Shown: one piece after another, positions 1 through 10,533 of the stretch
Layout: each line of letters begins with the position of its first letter
How positions within the stretch are numbered: position 1 is the stretch's first letter
From: Hemicordylus capensis
Taxonomy: Eukaryota; Chordata; Lepidosauria; Squamata; Cordylidae
Reading direction: 5' to 3'
DNA: 64,000 nt
Assembly (NCBI RefSeq): GCF_027244095.1
Contig: NC_069669.1
Coordinates: 4,180,501-4,244,500, forward strand
Notes under the pieces: model-generated
Told to the model about the DNA's origin: nothing
Seen by the model: the letters and a program-made list of their open reading frames with translations, nothing else
Databases searched by the model: none
Position numbers and translations under genes: made by a program

Positions 1-3000
1 GGGAGCACAGAGTTCCAGTACAGTTGGAAATGTGGGCACACAGTCTCCATTTTGGATATCTCCATTCATGGGATCATGAACTCTTCACCTGCCCATATTT
101 GACAAAATCTCACAGCTGATCGCTTGGCATGAGCAAAGCCTTGGGCAACATAACCTGAGGTCATAACAGCTAAGACTGCAAGGGGTCATCCCCACCTCTC
201 GTTATCTCAAGAGAAGGCAATTAGCCAACAAGTAGACCTAATTCAAAAAGTACACCTCAAGGGAAGGAAAAAAAATGCTCCCCTTCTGTGAGAGAGATAA
301 CCTGGCATGCACTCTCAGCTGCGACTCAGATAAGAAGCAACATTTCCCAAACTACAGTATCATTAGTAGCCCAATTAGTTGGCAATGACCAGAGTAAGCA
401 ATGCTGAGCTTCTACACCAACACTCTAACCTTTACACCACACTGGCTTTTCATGAGTAGAGGTGATTCTTAATCCTAGAAATGTACTCAGTCCAAGGTGC
501 AACATAGATGCTAAGTCCTTCACTAGTAGCAGGACTACAGGCTTTTCTTGGAGAGCCTTTTGTAATTGTCTCCCATTCATAGTTGCTCAGTCCATTTGCA
601 TGCCCTGTTTTGCCTCTCAAGTGTAACGTATAATTCTCTGGTGTTCACTAGAAATTTAGTTCCAGCCTATTAATTAAAACTTGCAGAGGTGAGATCTGTG
701 GAGTGGGGAAAATCTGCTCGCCCTGAGATACATTAATAATGTTTTAACCCCCTGCCGTAGCTGACAGTTCCCCTGCAGGGTTGCTTTGCACATTTCTGGA
801 GATGGACAAGAGATCCTATATCTGGCAATGCAAGTTTAATGTGGCCTTTTGAAATGCCACAGCAGGAACGGTGTTCGACACTCTTACACAACAGGAAGTC
901 AAAAAATACTATGGAAAGAAAATGAAAATCTCAGTGCAGCAAAAGCAAAGTACCCAAAGAGCTTCTGTCAGAACCCAGACAACTATGTTTGGTCTAGCAT
1001 CCATGGTCAGCAAGTGAGTTGCTGACCTTCCTCTGGAAGTTTGTTTAGCTACTAGCTAAAGATGTATCCCACAGTGACACTAGTGATTCAAAAATATTTG
1101 CTTGATAGCTTTTTATGGCTGGTAGCTGCTAGCCACTGAACACACCTGGGATGGTGAGCATTTTTCTGCCTGTGTATGTATTTGCAACTAGAGGAAATCA
1201 GCATGGGACTTGGAATGTATTAAGAAGAGGAAACAGAAATCTGCGCTTTTGCCACTGACATCAAGGGCATATGCTTAATATGACCCACATGGACTCAGAC
1301 CCCGAGAATGCCCTCTCAGAGGAAGGGGAAGGAGGAAAAGAAAGTCCCAGGTGCAAGCACCACCAGCCCGCACCCCAATGAGAGCTCCCCAGTTCCATGA
1401 ACCTTGAGAGCCTGCTTACCCTATCATCTCTAAGAGGAATCTGGGGATATCAAAGATCCCCTCTGGACCGTCTCTCATTCTCATCCCCACAGCAGAGATG
1501 ACACAGGACCAGAGCAGAACTCCAGCACAAAGCCAATCTCCCACTTGTCTTACTCGTGAAGAGATAAAGTCAGCTCAGGTATTTATTCTGATGCTCCAGG
1601 AAGAGTTGGGGCTCCTGGCCCTCATGTCAACTTCTCATTCAAGGCTAGACCTTTGCTGCTCACTTACAAAGCTCCTCCTGTCTCCAGCTCTCACTCCTAC
1701 CTTGCTATGCAGTTTTGACCCATTTTGATTTCCTGATCCATATAAATTTCCAAGAGTGTTCTAGGAGCCACCATGCCTGGGCCACTGGCCAAGAATTGAC
1801 TAGAAACAGCCAAATGTCCATGCCAAACAGAGAGCTCTCCTCACTGCCATCGATATTCCTTTCTCAGTTCCTAGGGTTGTGTCTGGAATTTCATTCTGCT
1901 CAATGGGTATTCGAGTTCTCAGACTGCACACTTATTCATAGACTTTTCATGGTGCCATTAGTCTTCAGATAGTTTTCCTCCCCTTGCTGCCCAATTTACA
2001 GACCAAAAACTAAGATGAGAAGATAGAATGCTGCTAGGAGAGCTAAGCAGTCTACCAGGTTAATGTTTTATAAAATGAAGATGACACAAATATTTAAAAA
2101 TTTATTTTGCAAAGGAAAGGGCTGCCCAGAGGGATCCTCAGCATTAAATTACAGCATTAATGTGTTTCCCCCCCAAAACCTAGCAATGCTACAGAATGTA
2201 CAAACCAGTGAGAGAAGAGAGCCTTTTCTCTTCTTTCTGCAGTGACTCTCATGATGAGAACGTTCACACATGCATCAAGATTTCAGGCTCTCTCAGCACT
2301 TGACCATTCACAGCTGGGTATGTCAACTTGTTCTTTAGGTAGTTATCTTTATTACTAGGACAGGAAATGCCTCCTGCCCTGATTCAAGAGCCATGCACAC
2401 TCCATCATGAGAATTCAACATGCAGGGGAGAAGGGAAACATGCTTGTCTGTGAGCTTGGGACAGACGTGAATTGAGCAGTGAGGAGGGTGCTTTCCCTCC
2501 ACTCTCACTCTGCATCAGGGTACAAGTTTTGGGCTCATCTCCACACAGATGAGCATTTTCCCTTCCTTAACTGCAGAGCTCACAATGACCTATAGGGAAT
2601 GTGCAATTAGGATGATTTCCCTAATAATCATCGCGAGACTAGCCCCCTCATGTTGGAGTTGATGCAAATGTTCGTGTGCGTGATTTCCCCCCCCCCCCCC
2701 CGATATGCAACGGGTTTTTCACACATGCCAGAATCCCACTGGATGCTGCATGTATGAACCCAACACATACCTCATTACTGCTGGATCAGTGAAAAAAGGG
2801 AGAGCATTTCTGGCTTTAAAAAAGAAAAAAACCCAAAGGAAGTTGGTTTTTATTTGCCATCTTTCTTGCAGGGTTGATGATGCGCCATTTGAAAATGCTT
2901 ACAGCCAGCCATTGCAAGAGTCACTTTGATCACGTAAAGTAATTCTGTTTCTCTCTGGGTGACACCTAATCCCTTATTATCTCATGGAGTTATGCCATTG

Positions 3001-4055
3001 TCTAATCAGATTCTGTTAAATTACCCAATCCTCCCCATGGGGTCCAACACACACAAAAATTCAGGCACTGTGATCTTTCTTCTTCTCCAGCTCCTCTTCC
3101 AAATCAGTAGTGCGGGGGTGTAGCAAGGTTGGAGTGGGCCCAGAGACAAGATTTTAAAATGGGCCGCCCCCTCACTGAAGCTCAGCTCATGAAGTAAAGA
3201 AATGAGGCTGAATAGTGGTAACAAAAAGCATAGTTTTCTATCTATCTAAAAACATCTATGTGCCACAATAGAACATCATCCTAAATTATTTTTTAAAGGG
3301 TTTTGGAAATTGTGGACGATGCAAGTCATTAATGGTACTAGAGAAAGACCTGCTGTTCTGGTAGCTCCAGGGCTTAACACTCACATCAGTTTCAGAGGAT
3401 GAATACAACTGAAGGAAGCCCGGGCAGGTAACGGCTGGGCGAGTCAGTCATGTGACTTGCCTTTGGCGGGGGCCCAAATCAGTGGGCCCCCAGACAACTC
3501 TCTCCCCTTGCCCTATTATAGTTATGTACCTGCAGTAGTGCCAAAAGACAAGTTTTGTTTCGCTTGTACTCCTCCAGATTGGGTACAGGTGAAAGGGGGC
3601 TGTGGAATCCCTTCCCCTATTACATTTTTATGTAATATTCATGAGGAAATCAAAAAGCTGATAACAGGATGCTTATTATCAGCAAAACAAGTGCAGAGTC
3701 CCATCCTCTTGATACTGCCCATTCCAGAAGGTAAGGATCATGTTTCGATGAATTTATCATTTTTTTGCTTTGATTCCCAGAGTTCAATATAGTTAATGGG
3801 TTTGGAAAATGACATGACATTCCAAATTCAGCACCTTGTGGTACCTCACATCCCGGCACGGCCCTGTAGGCCAACTATAGCTGTGGCAACACCAAGCCCC
3901 AGTAATTGGAACATTCCTTTAAAAACTCCTGGATCATGGTCCCCAAAGTCCCTGGGGACTTCTCCACTAAGCCATTTATCTGGTGATGGCCAGACACGGA
4001 GGTGAGATGCTCCACACCATGGGTGCTCCAATGCTTCTCCATCACACGGCCCCAT
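1..4055. other. Intergenic DNA upstream of ATF7IP2, no gene seen
   Basis: No open frame here resembles a known protein; the longest are about 110 residues, lack homology I can recognise and show no splice context. The stretch is ordinary AT-rich intergenic DNA with a C homopolymer near 2689-2702. At 415-449 it holds a short reverse-strand remnant matching the 5' head of a Sauria SINE, the part that reads as a tRNA box A. A segment near 3120-3190 resembles one near 51250-51300 (both contain GTAGCAAGG followed by a GGGCCC block), so it is probably a dispersed repeat of unassigned class. Confidence 0.6.
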
Positions 4056-4059
4056 TTGG

Positions 4060-4700
4060 GAGTTAGATCAGCCAGTGTACGCCAACCACAGAGCTGAGGC
4101 TGCTCTGCCTGCCACCCCGCATGGGTGGCATGTCCATGTGCCAACTATGGGGCTGAGGCGGCTCTACCCGCAGTTCTACCAGCCACCCCGAATGGGCAAC
4201 GAGCTTAGACGCCAACTGCATTGTGCCAACTGCTGGACTGAGGCTGCCCTAACCGCTGCTCTACCCATCACCCCACATGGGCGGAATGCCCATGCGCCAA
4301 CTGCAGGGCTGAGGCGGTTCTGAGAAGCCTATGCGTCAACTCCGGGGCAGAGGCCCAGGCACCAACTGCGTTGCGCCAACTGCAGGGCTCAGGCTTTTTG
4401 CCCGCCCCCCACATGGGTGGCATTCCCACACTCCAACTGCGTTGCGTCATCTTCAGGGCAGAAGTTGCCATACCCGCCCCGCTCCCGCATGGGCGGCGTG
4501 CCCAGGTGTGAACTGCGTTGTGCCAATTGCGTTGCACCAACTGAGGGACTGAGGCTGCTCCACCTGCCCTCCGTTTGGGCAGCATGCCCAGATGCCAACT
4601 ACAGGGCTGTGGCTGTGCCCAGACGCCAACTGTGGGTGTGAGGCTGCTCTACCCACCCCTCATGGGTGGCGTGCCCTGGCGTCAACTGCGGGGCTGAGCA
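4060..4700. repeat. GC-rich degenerate minisatellite, block 1
   Basis: About ten imperfect tandem units of variable length, roughly 31 to 90 bp. Each is built from the same modules: a GCGCCAACTGCG-like core, then GGGCTGAGGCTGCTCTACC, then a CCCCGCATGGGCGGCATGCCC-type segment, each in many variants. Units are strongly diverged, with many apparent CpG-to-TpG/CpA changes, so the array is old. It gives overlapping open frames on both strands that are artefacts of the periodicity, not genes. Unit length varies because modules are skipped or duplicated. Confidence 0.85.
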
Positions 4701-4828
4701 GGGCCGGCTCTGGGGGATCTGGCGCCCTGATGCAACATTCTGTTGAGCGCCCCCCCACCCAAGCTATAGTAAAAAGTGAAAATTCAAAATAAATACAATT
4801 AGTGTATATTCAAATTTTTACTTAAATA

Positions 4829-4847
4829 ATAATAATAATAATAATAA

Positions 4848-4889
<42 letters not shown>

Positions 4890-4890
4890 T
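4829..4890. repeat. (AAT)n microsatellite
   Basis: About twenty AAT triplets with one interruption. It forms the 3' tail of the reverse-strand interspersed repeat that follows. Confidence 0.95.
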
Positions 4891-5130
4891 CGATTTCTAT
4901 ACCGCCCTTCCAAAAATGGCTCAGGTCGGTTTACATAGAAAAATAAAAAACAAATAAGATGGCTCCCTGTCCCCAAAGGGCTCACAATCTAAAAGAAACA
5001 TAAGATACACACCAGCAACAGTCACTGGAAGTACTGTGCTGGGGGTGGACAGGGCCAGTTACTCTCCCCCTGCTAAATAAAGAGAATCACCACGGTAAAA
5101 GGTGCCTCTTTGCCAAGTTAGCAGCCAGGG
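4890..5130 (-). mobile_element. Interspersed repeat with conserved GGGCGGTATA tail
   Basis: Read on the minus strand it runs from GCTAACTTGGCAAAGAGGC through an ATTGTGAGCCC segment to a CCGA/CCTGAGCCATTTTTGG-type stem and GGGCGGTATAGAAATCG, ending in an (ATT)n tail. Other copies lie at 9870-10116 (-), 57535-57760 (+) and 57790-58022 (-), with shorter relatives at 26280-26385, 34480-34620 and 52005-52140. The simple-repeat tail and fixed 3' end suggest a retroposon or LINE 3' end. I do not know its formal family name. Confidence 0.75.
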
Positions 5131-5135
5131 GATAT

Positions 5136-5232
5136 TATGTACATAATATGTATTATAATTATTATATTGTATTATTATAATGTATTATAATTATGTACAT
5201 AATATGTATATAATATAATTATAATTATATTA
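5136..5232. repeat. AT-only palindromic tract
   Basis: Nearly pure A/T DNA with repeated self-complementary blocks such as ATTATGTACATAAT, which occurs twice and can fold on itself. It lies between the preceding repeat and a CR1 fragment and may be expanded tail sequence. Confidence 0.7.
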
Positions 5233-5322
5233 CTCCTATACTTAAAGAGCTATTTGGCTACCAATACGCTTCTGGGCAAAATACAAGGTGCTGGTTATAA
5301 CCTATAAAGCCCTACACAACAT
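5232..5322 (+). mobile_element. CR1 LINE fragment
   Basis: A short piece of the CR1 reverse-transcriptase ORF. The translated words correspond to the LKEL-W-LPI-FWAKYKVLV region, seen better at 35644-36135. Together with the preceding repeats it interrupts the minisatellite, which resumes directly after it. Confidence 0.7.
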
Positions 5323-5980
5323 GCAGGAGTCAACTGCATCACGCCAACGGCGGGGCTGAGGCTGTTCTCCTTGCTGCTCTACCCACCTCCCTGCAGGGGC
5401 ACGTTCCCAAGTGCCCAAATGTGTTGCGCCTACTGCTCAGATGAGGTTGCTCAGCCTGCTGTTCTGTCCAACACCCCACATAACCGGCATGCCCAGGAGC
5501 CACCTGCATTGTGCCAACTGCGTTGCACCAACGGAGGGCCCGAGGCTGCACTACCTGCCCTCCTCATGGGCGGCCTGCCCAGACAGCAACTGTGTTAGCA
5601 TACCCATAGGCAGCATACCCAGGCACCATATGCATTGCACCAACTGCGGGGCTGAGGCTGCTCTACTCCACCCCACCACCCCTGCCTGCATGTGTGGCAT
5701 GCCCAGGTGCCAACTGCATGGCGCCAACTGCAAGGCTGAGACTGCTTAACCTGCTGCTCTAACCACCACCCGGGATGGCTTGCATGCCCAGGCGCCAACT
5801 TGCATGCCCAGGATGGCTTGCATGCCCAGTTGCACCAACTGCGTTGCACCAACTGCGGGGCGGAGGCGGCTCTACCCACCCCCCACCCCCGCGTGGTCCG
5901 GCGTGCCCAGGAGCAAACTGCTTCAAACCAGCTGTGGGTCTGAGGCTGCTCTACCCGTCCTCCGCATGGGCGGCGGGAGG
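5323..5980. repeat. GC-rich degenerate minisatellite, block 2
   Basis: This continues block 1 after the inserted repeats, with the same modules (GCGCCAACTGCG, GGGCTGAGGCTGCTC, ATGGGCGGC, GCATGCCCAGG) in about eight further imperfect units. It ends at the edge of the ATF7IP2 CpG island, about 100 bp before the first NF-Y-like site. Overlapping open frames of up to about 170 residues arise from the array and its flank and are not credible proteins. Confidence 0.85.
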
Positions 5981-5999
5981 GGGCTCAGAGCAGACGGAG

Positions 6000-6650
6000 G
6001 GGCTGCGCTCACACTCCGATGGCCGCAACTTGCCCCTCTGCCTCACATGCACCCGCCTCCCGCACTCTCTGCTGCGCTCCGATTGGAAGAAAGTTCTGTT
6101 GAGCGACACCTCCCGCCCGTTTCCTCTCTCCAGGAGGCGCTCACTGCTGATTGGCTAGTAGCCTCGAAACAAACGCCTCCCCAACTGCTGGCTCATGCTG
6201 CTCCTGATTGGCCGAGAGGGCATCCCGAGGAGACAAAAGACATCACCGTCATCTTTCTGTTTCTTCTCCCTTCTGTACGTCAGCGGCGCTTTGCCTCTTG
6301 ATTGGTCAGTGGTTAACGCCGTTCTCCAACCCCGGAGAGCCTGGGCCGAGGCTTGTGCTACAGCTACGCATGCGCAGCCAGTCTCCCCTCTCTCTCGGTC
6401 TTTATGGTGTAAAGTTCCGCCTTCCTTCCGGAGTTCCAACGGTTTTGGAATCTTGGCGGCGGGAGCGTCATCCGCGCGGCGCGCCAACCCGACGGAGGCG
6501 GCGTTCCGGTGCGTCTGCGCGGCTTCTGCGCAGCGAGGCAGGCGAGGCGGCGGCTGCGCCGGTTTTGCGCGGAGTGGGAGGGGCTGGCTTGGAGGGAGCA
6601 GAAGTTCCTGCTCCATTTATTCCTATTATAACTGCAAAAGCCTTTGAGGT
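6000..6650 (+). promoter_or_regulatory. ATF7IP2: ATF7IP2 CpG-island promoter and first exon region
   Basis: A CpG-dense segment about 4 kb before the ATF7IP2 start codon on the same strand. Four inverted CCAAT boxes (GATTGG) start at 6081, 6150, 6206 and 6300, the usual NF-Y arrangement. Downstream lie an NRF1-type site (CGCATGCGCA, 6367-6376), an ETS-type CTTCCGG (6425-6431) and a YY1/E2F-like TTGGCGGCGGGA near 6453. No TATA box is evident, so dispersed initiation around 6380-6480 is likely. The non-coding first exon may end at the donor CCG|GTGCGT (exon end 6508), but that boundary is a guess. Neighbouring open frames of about 150 residues are CpG-island shadows. Confidence 0.8.
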
Positions 6651-7065
6651 TCTAGCGAGGGAAGAGATGACCGAGGAGAAACCCAGTTTTAGCTGAATGT
6701 TTCTGCTTATGCCTTTATCAACAGGATGTTTTTTTTAAAATAAAATAAATTTAAAATAAAATTGGGGGTGGGGGGGGCGACGCACACAAATCACATGGGG
6801 GCAGTTCAGAATGCTGTCTTAGCAGATTTGCAGGTGACAGGAAAATAACAAGGCACACATGTTGCATCATATGGATTTTTGTAGGTTATCCTCCCAAGTT
6901 GAGTCCATGAGGGACGAGCCTATCTCTGTATATAAAAATCCTCGTTTGTCCAGGGTCTTACGATGTGAATGTTGCTCAGTTGGAAATCTTTTCCTGTCTG
7001 TGAGACTATAGCTGCCTGTTTCCAACGGAGGCAGGTGTAAGCTGAAATGATCAGCTAAAATTGGG

Positions 7066-7187
7066 TGCTCTAGGCTGAGAGAGAAGGGACTGGCCCAGAG
7101 TCACCCAGCAAGTCTCATGGCTGAATGGGGATTTGAACTCAGATCTCCCCGGTCCTAGTCCAACACTCTAACCACTACACCATGCAT
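7066..7187 (-). mobile_element. Sauria-type SINE fragment
   Basis: The minus strand reads as the head of a Sauria SINE: a GTGGTTAGAGTGTTGGAC box A region, then GACTAGGACCGGGGAGA, then a GAGTTCAAATCCCC box B. It stops within the middle of the element. It sits in ATF7IP2 intron 1, directly against the foldback element that follows. Confidence 0.85.
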
Positions 7188-7662
7188 GTACTATAATGTC
7201 CACAAGAGGTACATATATACTGTAAAATCCACTATGGTGACTTGGTGATCTCCATGTCAAATAAAAATCTATGTCAATTGGGAAAAATGTAGAATATGAT
7301 GGAGTGAATCTTTCTGAAGACAGAGGCTTCAGAGGCTATTCTGGCTGCCAGCTAGATTCATGATGTTGCTTTCTAAGAAAATAAGAGGCAATATCATGAA
7401 TTTAGCTGGCACCTAGAAGGAACTTTTAGAAATTACCTTGTAACAATTGCAATAGTCCTTTTGACAAAGACAAATTGTTTTTCACATCCCGTTTGGAACT
7501 TTGGAGAGCACTGAACAGATTCATAACAAGCCTCTCTCTTCAGAAAGTTTCACGCCATCATATTTCACAGTTTTCCCACTTGACAAAGATTTTAAATCAA
7601 AATTGAACTCACTGAAGTGGATTGTACATTATGTGTACCTCTTATGGACTGCATAGTATATG
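7186..7662. mobile_element. Long foldback element with a nested second hairpin
   Basis: The outer arms, 7186-7327 and 7530-7662, are inverted copies along most of their length. For example, GAATATGATGGAGTGAA on the left pairs with the complement of GCCATCATATTTCAC on the right. Inside is a second hairpin, 7347-7369 with 7388-7410, matching at 21 of 23 positions. No open frame of note occurs. Transposon class is unresolved because I could not define target-site duplications. Confidence 0.75.
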
Positions 7663-8142
7663 TGAACTTAATAAGTAGATGAGTTCTAGTTATTAATGAG
7701 TGTGACTACATTTGTACAATACTTAAAATGGGCCATGATGCCTTTTCAGAGAGAAGAAAAAATTGTTCCAAGCCGTTGAGTAACAAGCATCACCTTATCT
7801 CACTCTTACCAGCTGTTGGATCGAGAATGGAATCTGTCCACTGGTAGGTAGGAAGTGAGAGGCAGTTGGGTCCAGCAGCAAGTCTCTGGCTGTAAGAAGC
7901 AGCTCTTGGGTTGTGCAGCTCCTTGGGATAGAATTCTGATAAGCACCCAGCAAAGTGTCAGCTCCTTTGTCTGCATTTCAAAGGAAGCTCCCTGCTTAGG
8001 TTGATCCCTTTGCTGGGCAGAAATGGCAAAGAGTCTTGTAAATACTTAGACAAGTGCTTTTTAAAAAATTGTGGAATAGGTTTTCTTGTGCTAGAGCCCA
8101 TGTTGTCAGATGCCTGAAGTGTTATCTTTAGTTCAGTGCATA

Positions 8143-8930
8143 CATTGATTGATTGATTGATTGATTGATTAAGTGCTGTCAAGTCAGTGTGGACTCTTAG
8201 CAACCACATAGATAGATTCTCTCCAGGATAAGAGAATCTTTAACTGTCTTTAACTTGGCCTTTAAGGTCTCTCAGAGGTGCATTCATTACTGCTGTAATC
8301 GAGTCCATCCACCTTGCTGCTGGTCATCGTCTTATTCTCTTTCCTTCAGCTTTTACCAGCATTATGGACTTCTCAAGGGAGCTGGGTCTTCACATAAAGT
8401 GTCCAAAGTATGATAGTTTGAGCCTGGTCACTTGTGCCTCAAGTGAGAATTCTGAGTTGGTTTGTTCTATGATCCATTTGTTTGTTTTCCAAACAAAGTT
8501 CAGAAGCATCAACACTTTTTCTATCTTGCTTGATCAAAGTCCAGCTTTCACATCCATAGAGTGTCACGGGGAAAACCACTGTCCGAACAATCTAATCTTT
8601 GTAGGTATAGACACGTCACGGCATCTAAATATCTTTTCCAAGGCCTTCATTGCAACCCTACCGAGTGCTAGTCTGTGGCGTATTTCTTGACTGCTGGATC
8701 CTTTACTGTTGATGGTCAATCCTAAAAGGCAGAAGCTGTCCCCCACTTCAGTGTCTTCATTATCATTTCTGAGGCTGGTTGCTGTACCCATTGTCATTAG
8801 TTTAGTATTCAATACATTTAGCTGTAGTCCCATTTTCTCACTGTGCTCCTGGATTTTCATTACTAGAGCTTGCAGAGCATCCGCATTCTCAACTATAAGA
8901 GTGGCGTCATCAGTGTAGTGCAGTGCATAC
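8143..8930 (-). mobile_element. RTE/BovB-like LINE, 5'-truncated
   Basis: The minus strand encodes a C-terminal part of a reverse transcriptase: a YTDDATLIVENADALQ catalytic-box region (the usual YADD here reads YTDD), then LNVxxTKLMTMG, SSSQEIRHRLALGR and DVSIPTKIRL. These words match the layout of vertebrate BovB ORFs (YADDT, HEIKRRLLLGRKAM, PTKVRIVKAMVFPV). The frame breaks after that, and the 3' end shows an AKSxHxLDS-like remnant followed by an (AATC)n tail at 8143-8170. A SINE at 33306-33522 shares this 3' end. It is a dead copy in ATF7IP2 intron 1. The clade call is by recall; another RTE lineage is possible. Confidence 0.8.
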
Positions 8931-9043
8931 ATACACACAAGTATATAGAGAGAGTTCATAAACAAGTGGTTGTGGAATTCAAGGGGGTATGCACAGCCCT
9001 AATGTTCATTTGAGTTGCCCATCTGTTTAACACTTGCACACAC

Positions 9044-9522
9044 TAGGGATGTGCAACTGGGCAGGGGAGGCTCAAAGGCTGGAGGGCGGGGTGCTGCTTT
9101 AAGGGCAGGAGAGTGTGCACTTACCCTGCCTGTTTCTCTTCCCCCGCCAGTGCTCCAGTTTTCCATGGGACGGCAGTGTTCCTCCCTGCTGCCCCGTTTA
9201 CCCCCATTGTCTGGAACTAAGTGGAAGTATCTGGTGCGGGTGCGTACATGGCAGGGGCAGGGGCACAACATGCACAGGCGCGCCAGATACTTCTGCTTAT
9301 TTCCAGACAGTGGGGTCAAACGGGGCGGCAGAGAGGCAAAGAGATAGACTTTGGAAAACCGGAGCACCAGCAGGGGAAGAGTGGCGGAAGGGGTAAGTGC
9401 ACCCTCCCCCTGCCCTTAAAGCGGCACACACACCCCGCCTTTGAACCGGCGGAACCACCCGCTGTTTGAACCGGTTTGAAGGCCCATAAAGGGCCTCCAA
9501 ACTGATTCCGTGCACATCCCTA
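9044..9522. mobile_element. hAT-type foldback MITE with intact ends
   Basis: A non-autonomous DNA transposon of 479 bp with perfect 12-bp terminal inverted repeats, TAGGGATGTGCA at 9044-9055 and its complement at 9511-9522. Perfect 8-bp target duplications, GCACACAC, flank it at 9036-9043 and 9523-9530. Eight-base duplications are the hAT signature. The interior is one long imperfect palindrome: about 190-bp arms, each with a GGGCGGGGTG / TTTAAGGGCAGG segment near the outside and an AGAAGTATCTGG-type segment near the centre, around a loop of about 50 bp at 9236-9287. Paired open frames on both strands reflect the palindrome. Exact ends and duplication suggest a fairly young insertion. Confidence 0.92.
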
Positions 9523-9869
9523 GCACACACTTGCAATTGCAGAGTGGACTATTAATCAAGAGTATGTACTTCTATTCTTTGCCATTTTTAGTTGTTGAAT
9601 TGGTAGTGATTGTTTATAACTTCTCTTGCAGCTTGAATCCCCTGTGCATGCTGCTCACCTGGTACACCAGCTGAAAGAGAACTTGATAAATGTTGAGACT
9701 CGATCTCCAATGTCTTGTTCTGACTGACTCCAGAGTAATGGTGCTCACGTGAATGCAAAGGGCTTGAATTGGGCATGGTTACCTGAAGGCCTGCTTGCTC
9801 CTTTATGCCCAATAGCTGGGATCTGCATTAGAAGCCCTTTTCTGGGTGCCTCCACCTGTGGAGGTTATA

Positions 9870-10116
9870 TTATTATTATTATTATTTATTTATTCGATTT
9901 CTATACTGCCCTTCCAAAAATGGCTCAGGGAAATAAGAAACAAATAAAATGGCTCGCTGTCCCCAAAGGGCTCACAATCTAAAAAGAAACATAAGATAGA
10001 CACCAGCAACAGTCACTGGAGGTACTGTGCTGGGGGTGGATAGGGCCAGTTTCTCTCCCCCTGCTAAATAAAGAGAATCACCATGTTAAAAAGGTGCCTC
10101 TTTGCCAAGTTAGCAG
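9870..10116 (-). mobile_element. Interspersed repeat with conserved GGGCGGTATA tail
   Basis: A second copy of the family at 4890-5130, in the same orientation and again ending in an (ATT)n-like tail (9870-9895). It lies in ATF7IP2 intron 1 and runs to the GCTAACTTGGCAAAG end at 10116. A CR1-like 3' remnant may follow at about 10370-10490. Confidence 0.75.
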
Positions 10117-10533
10117 GGGTAAGGCAGCTGCCTACCTGGGCAGGGCCTTTTCTGCAGCTGCATCGCAGTCATGGAACCTTCCTCTCAAAGATGATCCACC
10201 TAGTGCCTGTCTTGTTTATATTTCAGGTCCATCCAATTCCAACAGGTCTTTGGTGTCCATCCGTTGGTCTATATGCTTTTGCATGCATTCGTTCTGTAGT
10301 GGTATGCTACCGGAATTATTTGATGGCTTTACTTGTGTCCTTGGCATTTTAGTTCAGCTGCTGTTGTCTGTTTTGTGACTGGCCTTTCATACTGGAATTC
10401 ATTTTAATGAAGATTTGTCTCCTGTTAAGCTACCTTGAGTACATATTGTAGGAAGGCAGCCGACACCATTTTAAAAAATAAGTACATAATATGTTCAATT
10501 ACAGCTTTAAGAAGCATATTTTTTTCATTATAG

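Noticed and set aside
5780-6301. Open frame of 173 residues across the minisatellite and CpG island
   Set aside because: Composition follows the tandem repeat and then the CpG island; there are parallel frames on both strands and no homology or splice support.
6155-6696. Overlapping 150-162 residue frames on both strands in the promoter
   Set aside because: Stop-poor GC-rich DNA gives such frames by chance; they cover the transcription-factor sites of the ATF7IP2 promoter.
8564-8965. 133-residue minus-strand frame as a host gene
   Set aside because: It contains the reverse-transcriptase YxDD region and belongs to a truncated RTE/BovB-like LINE.
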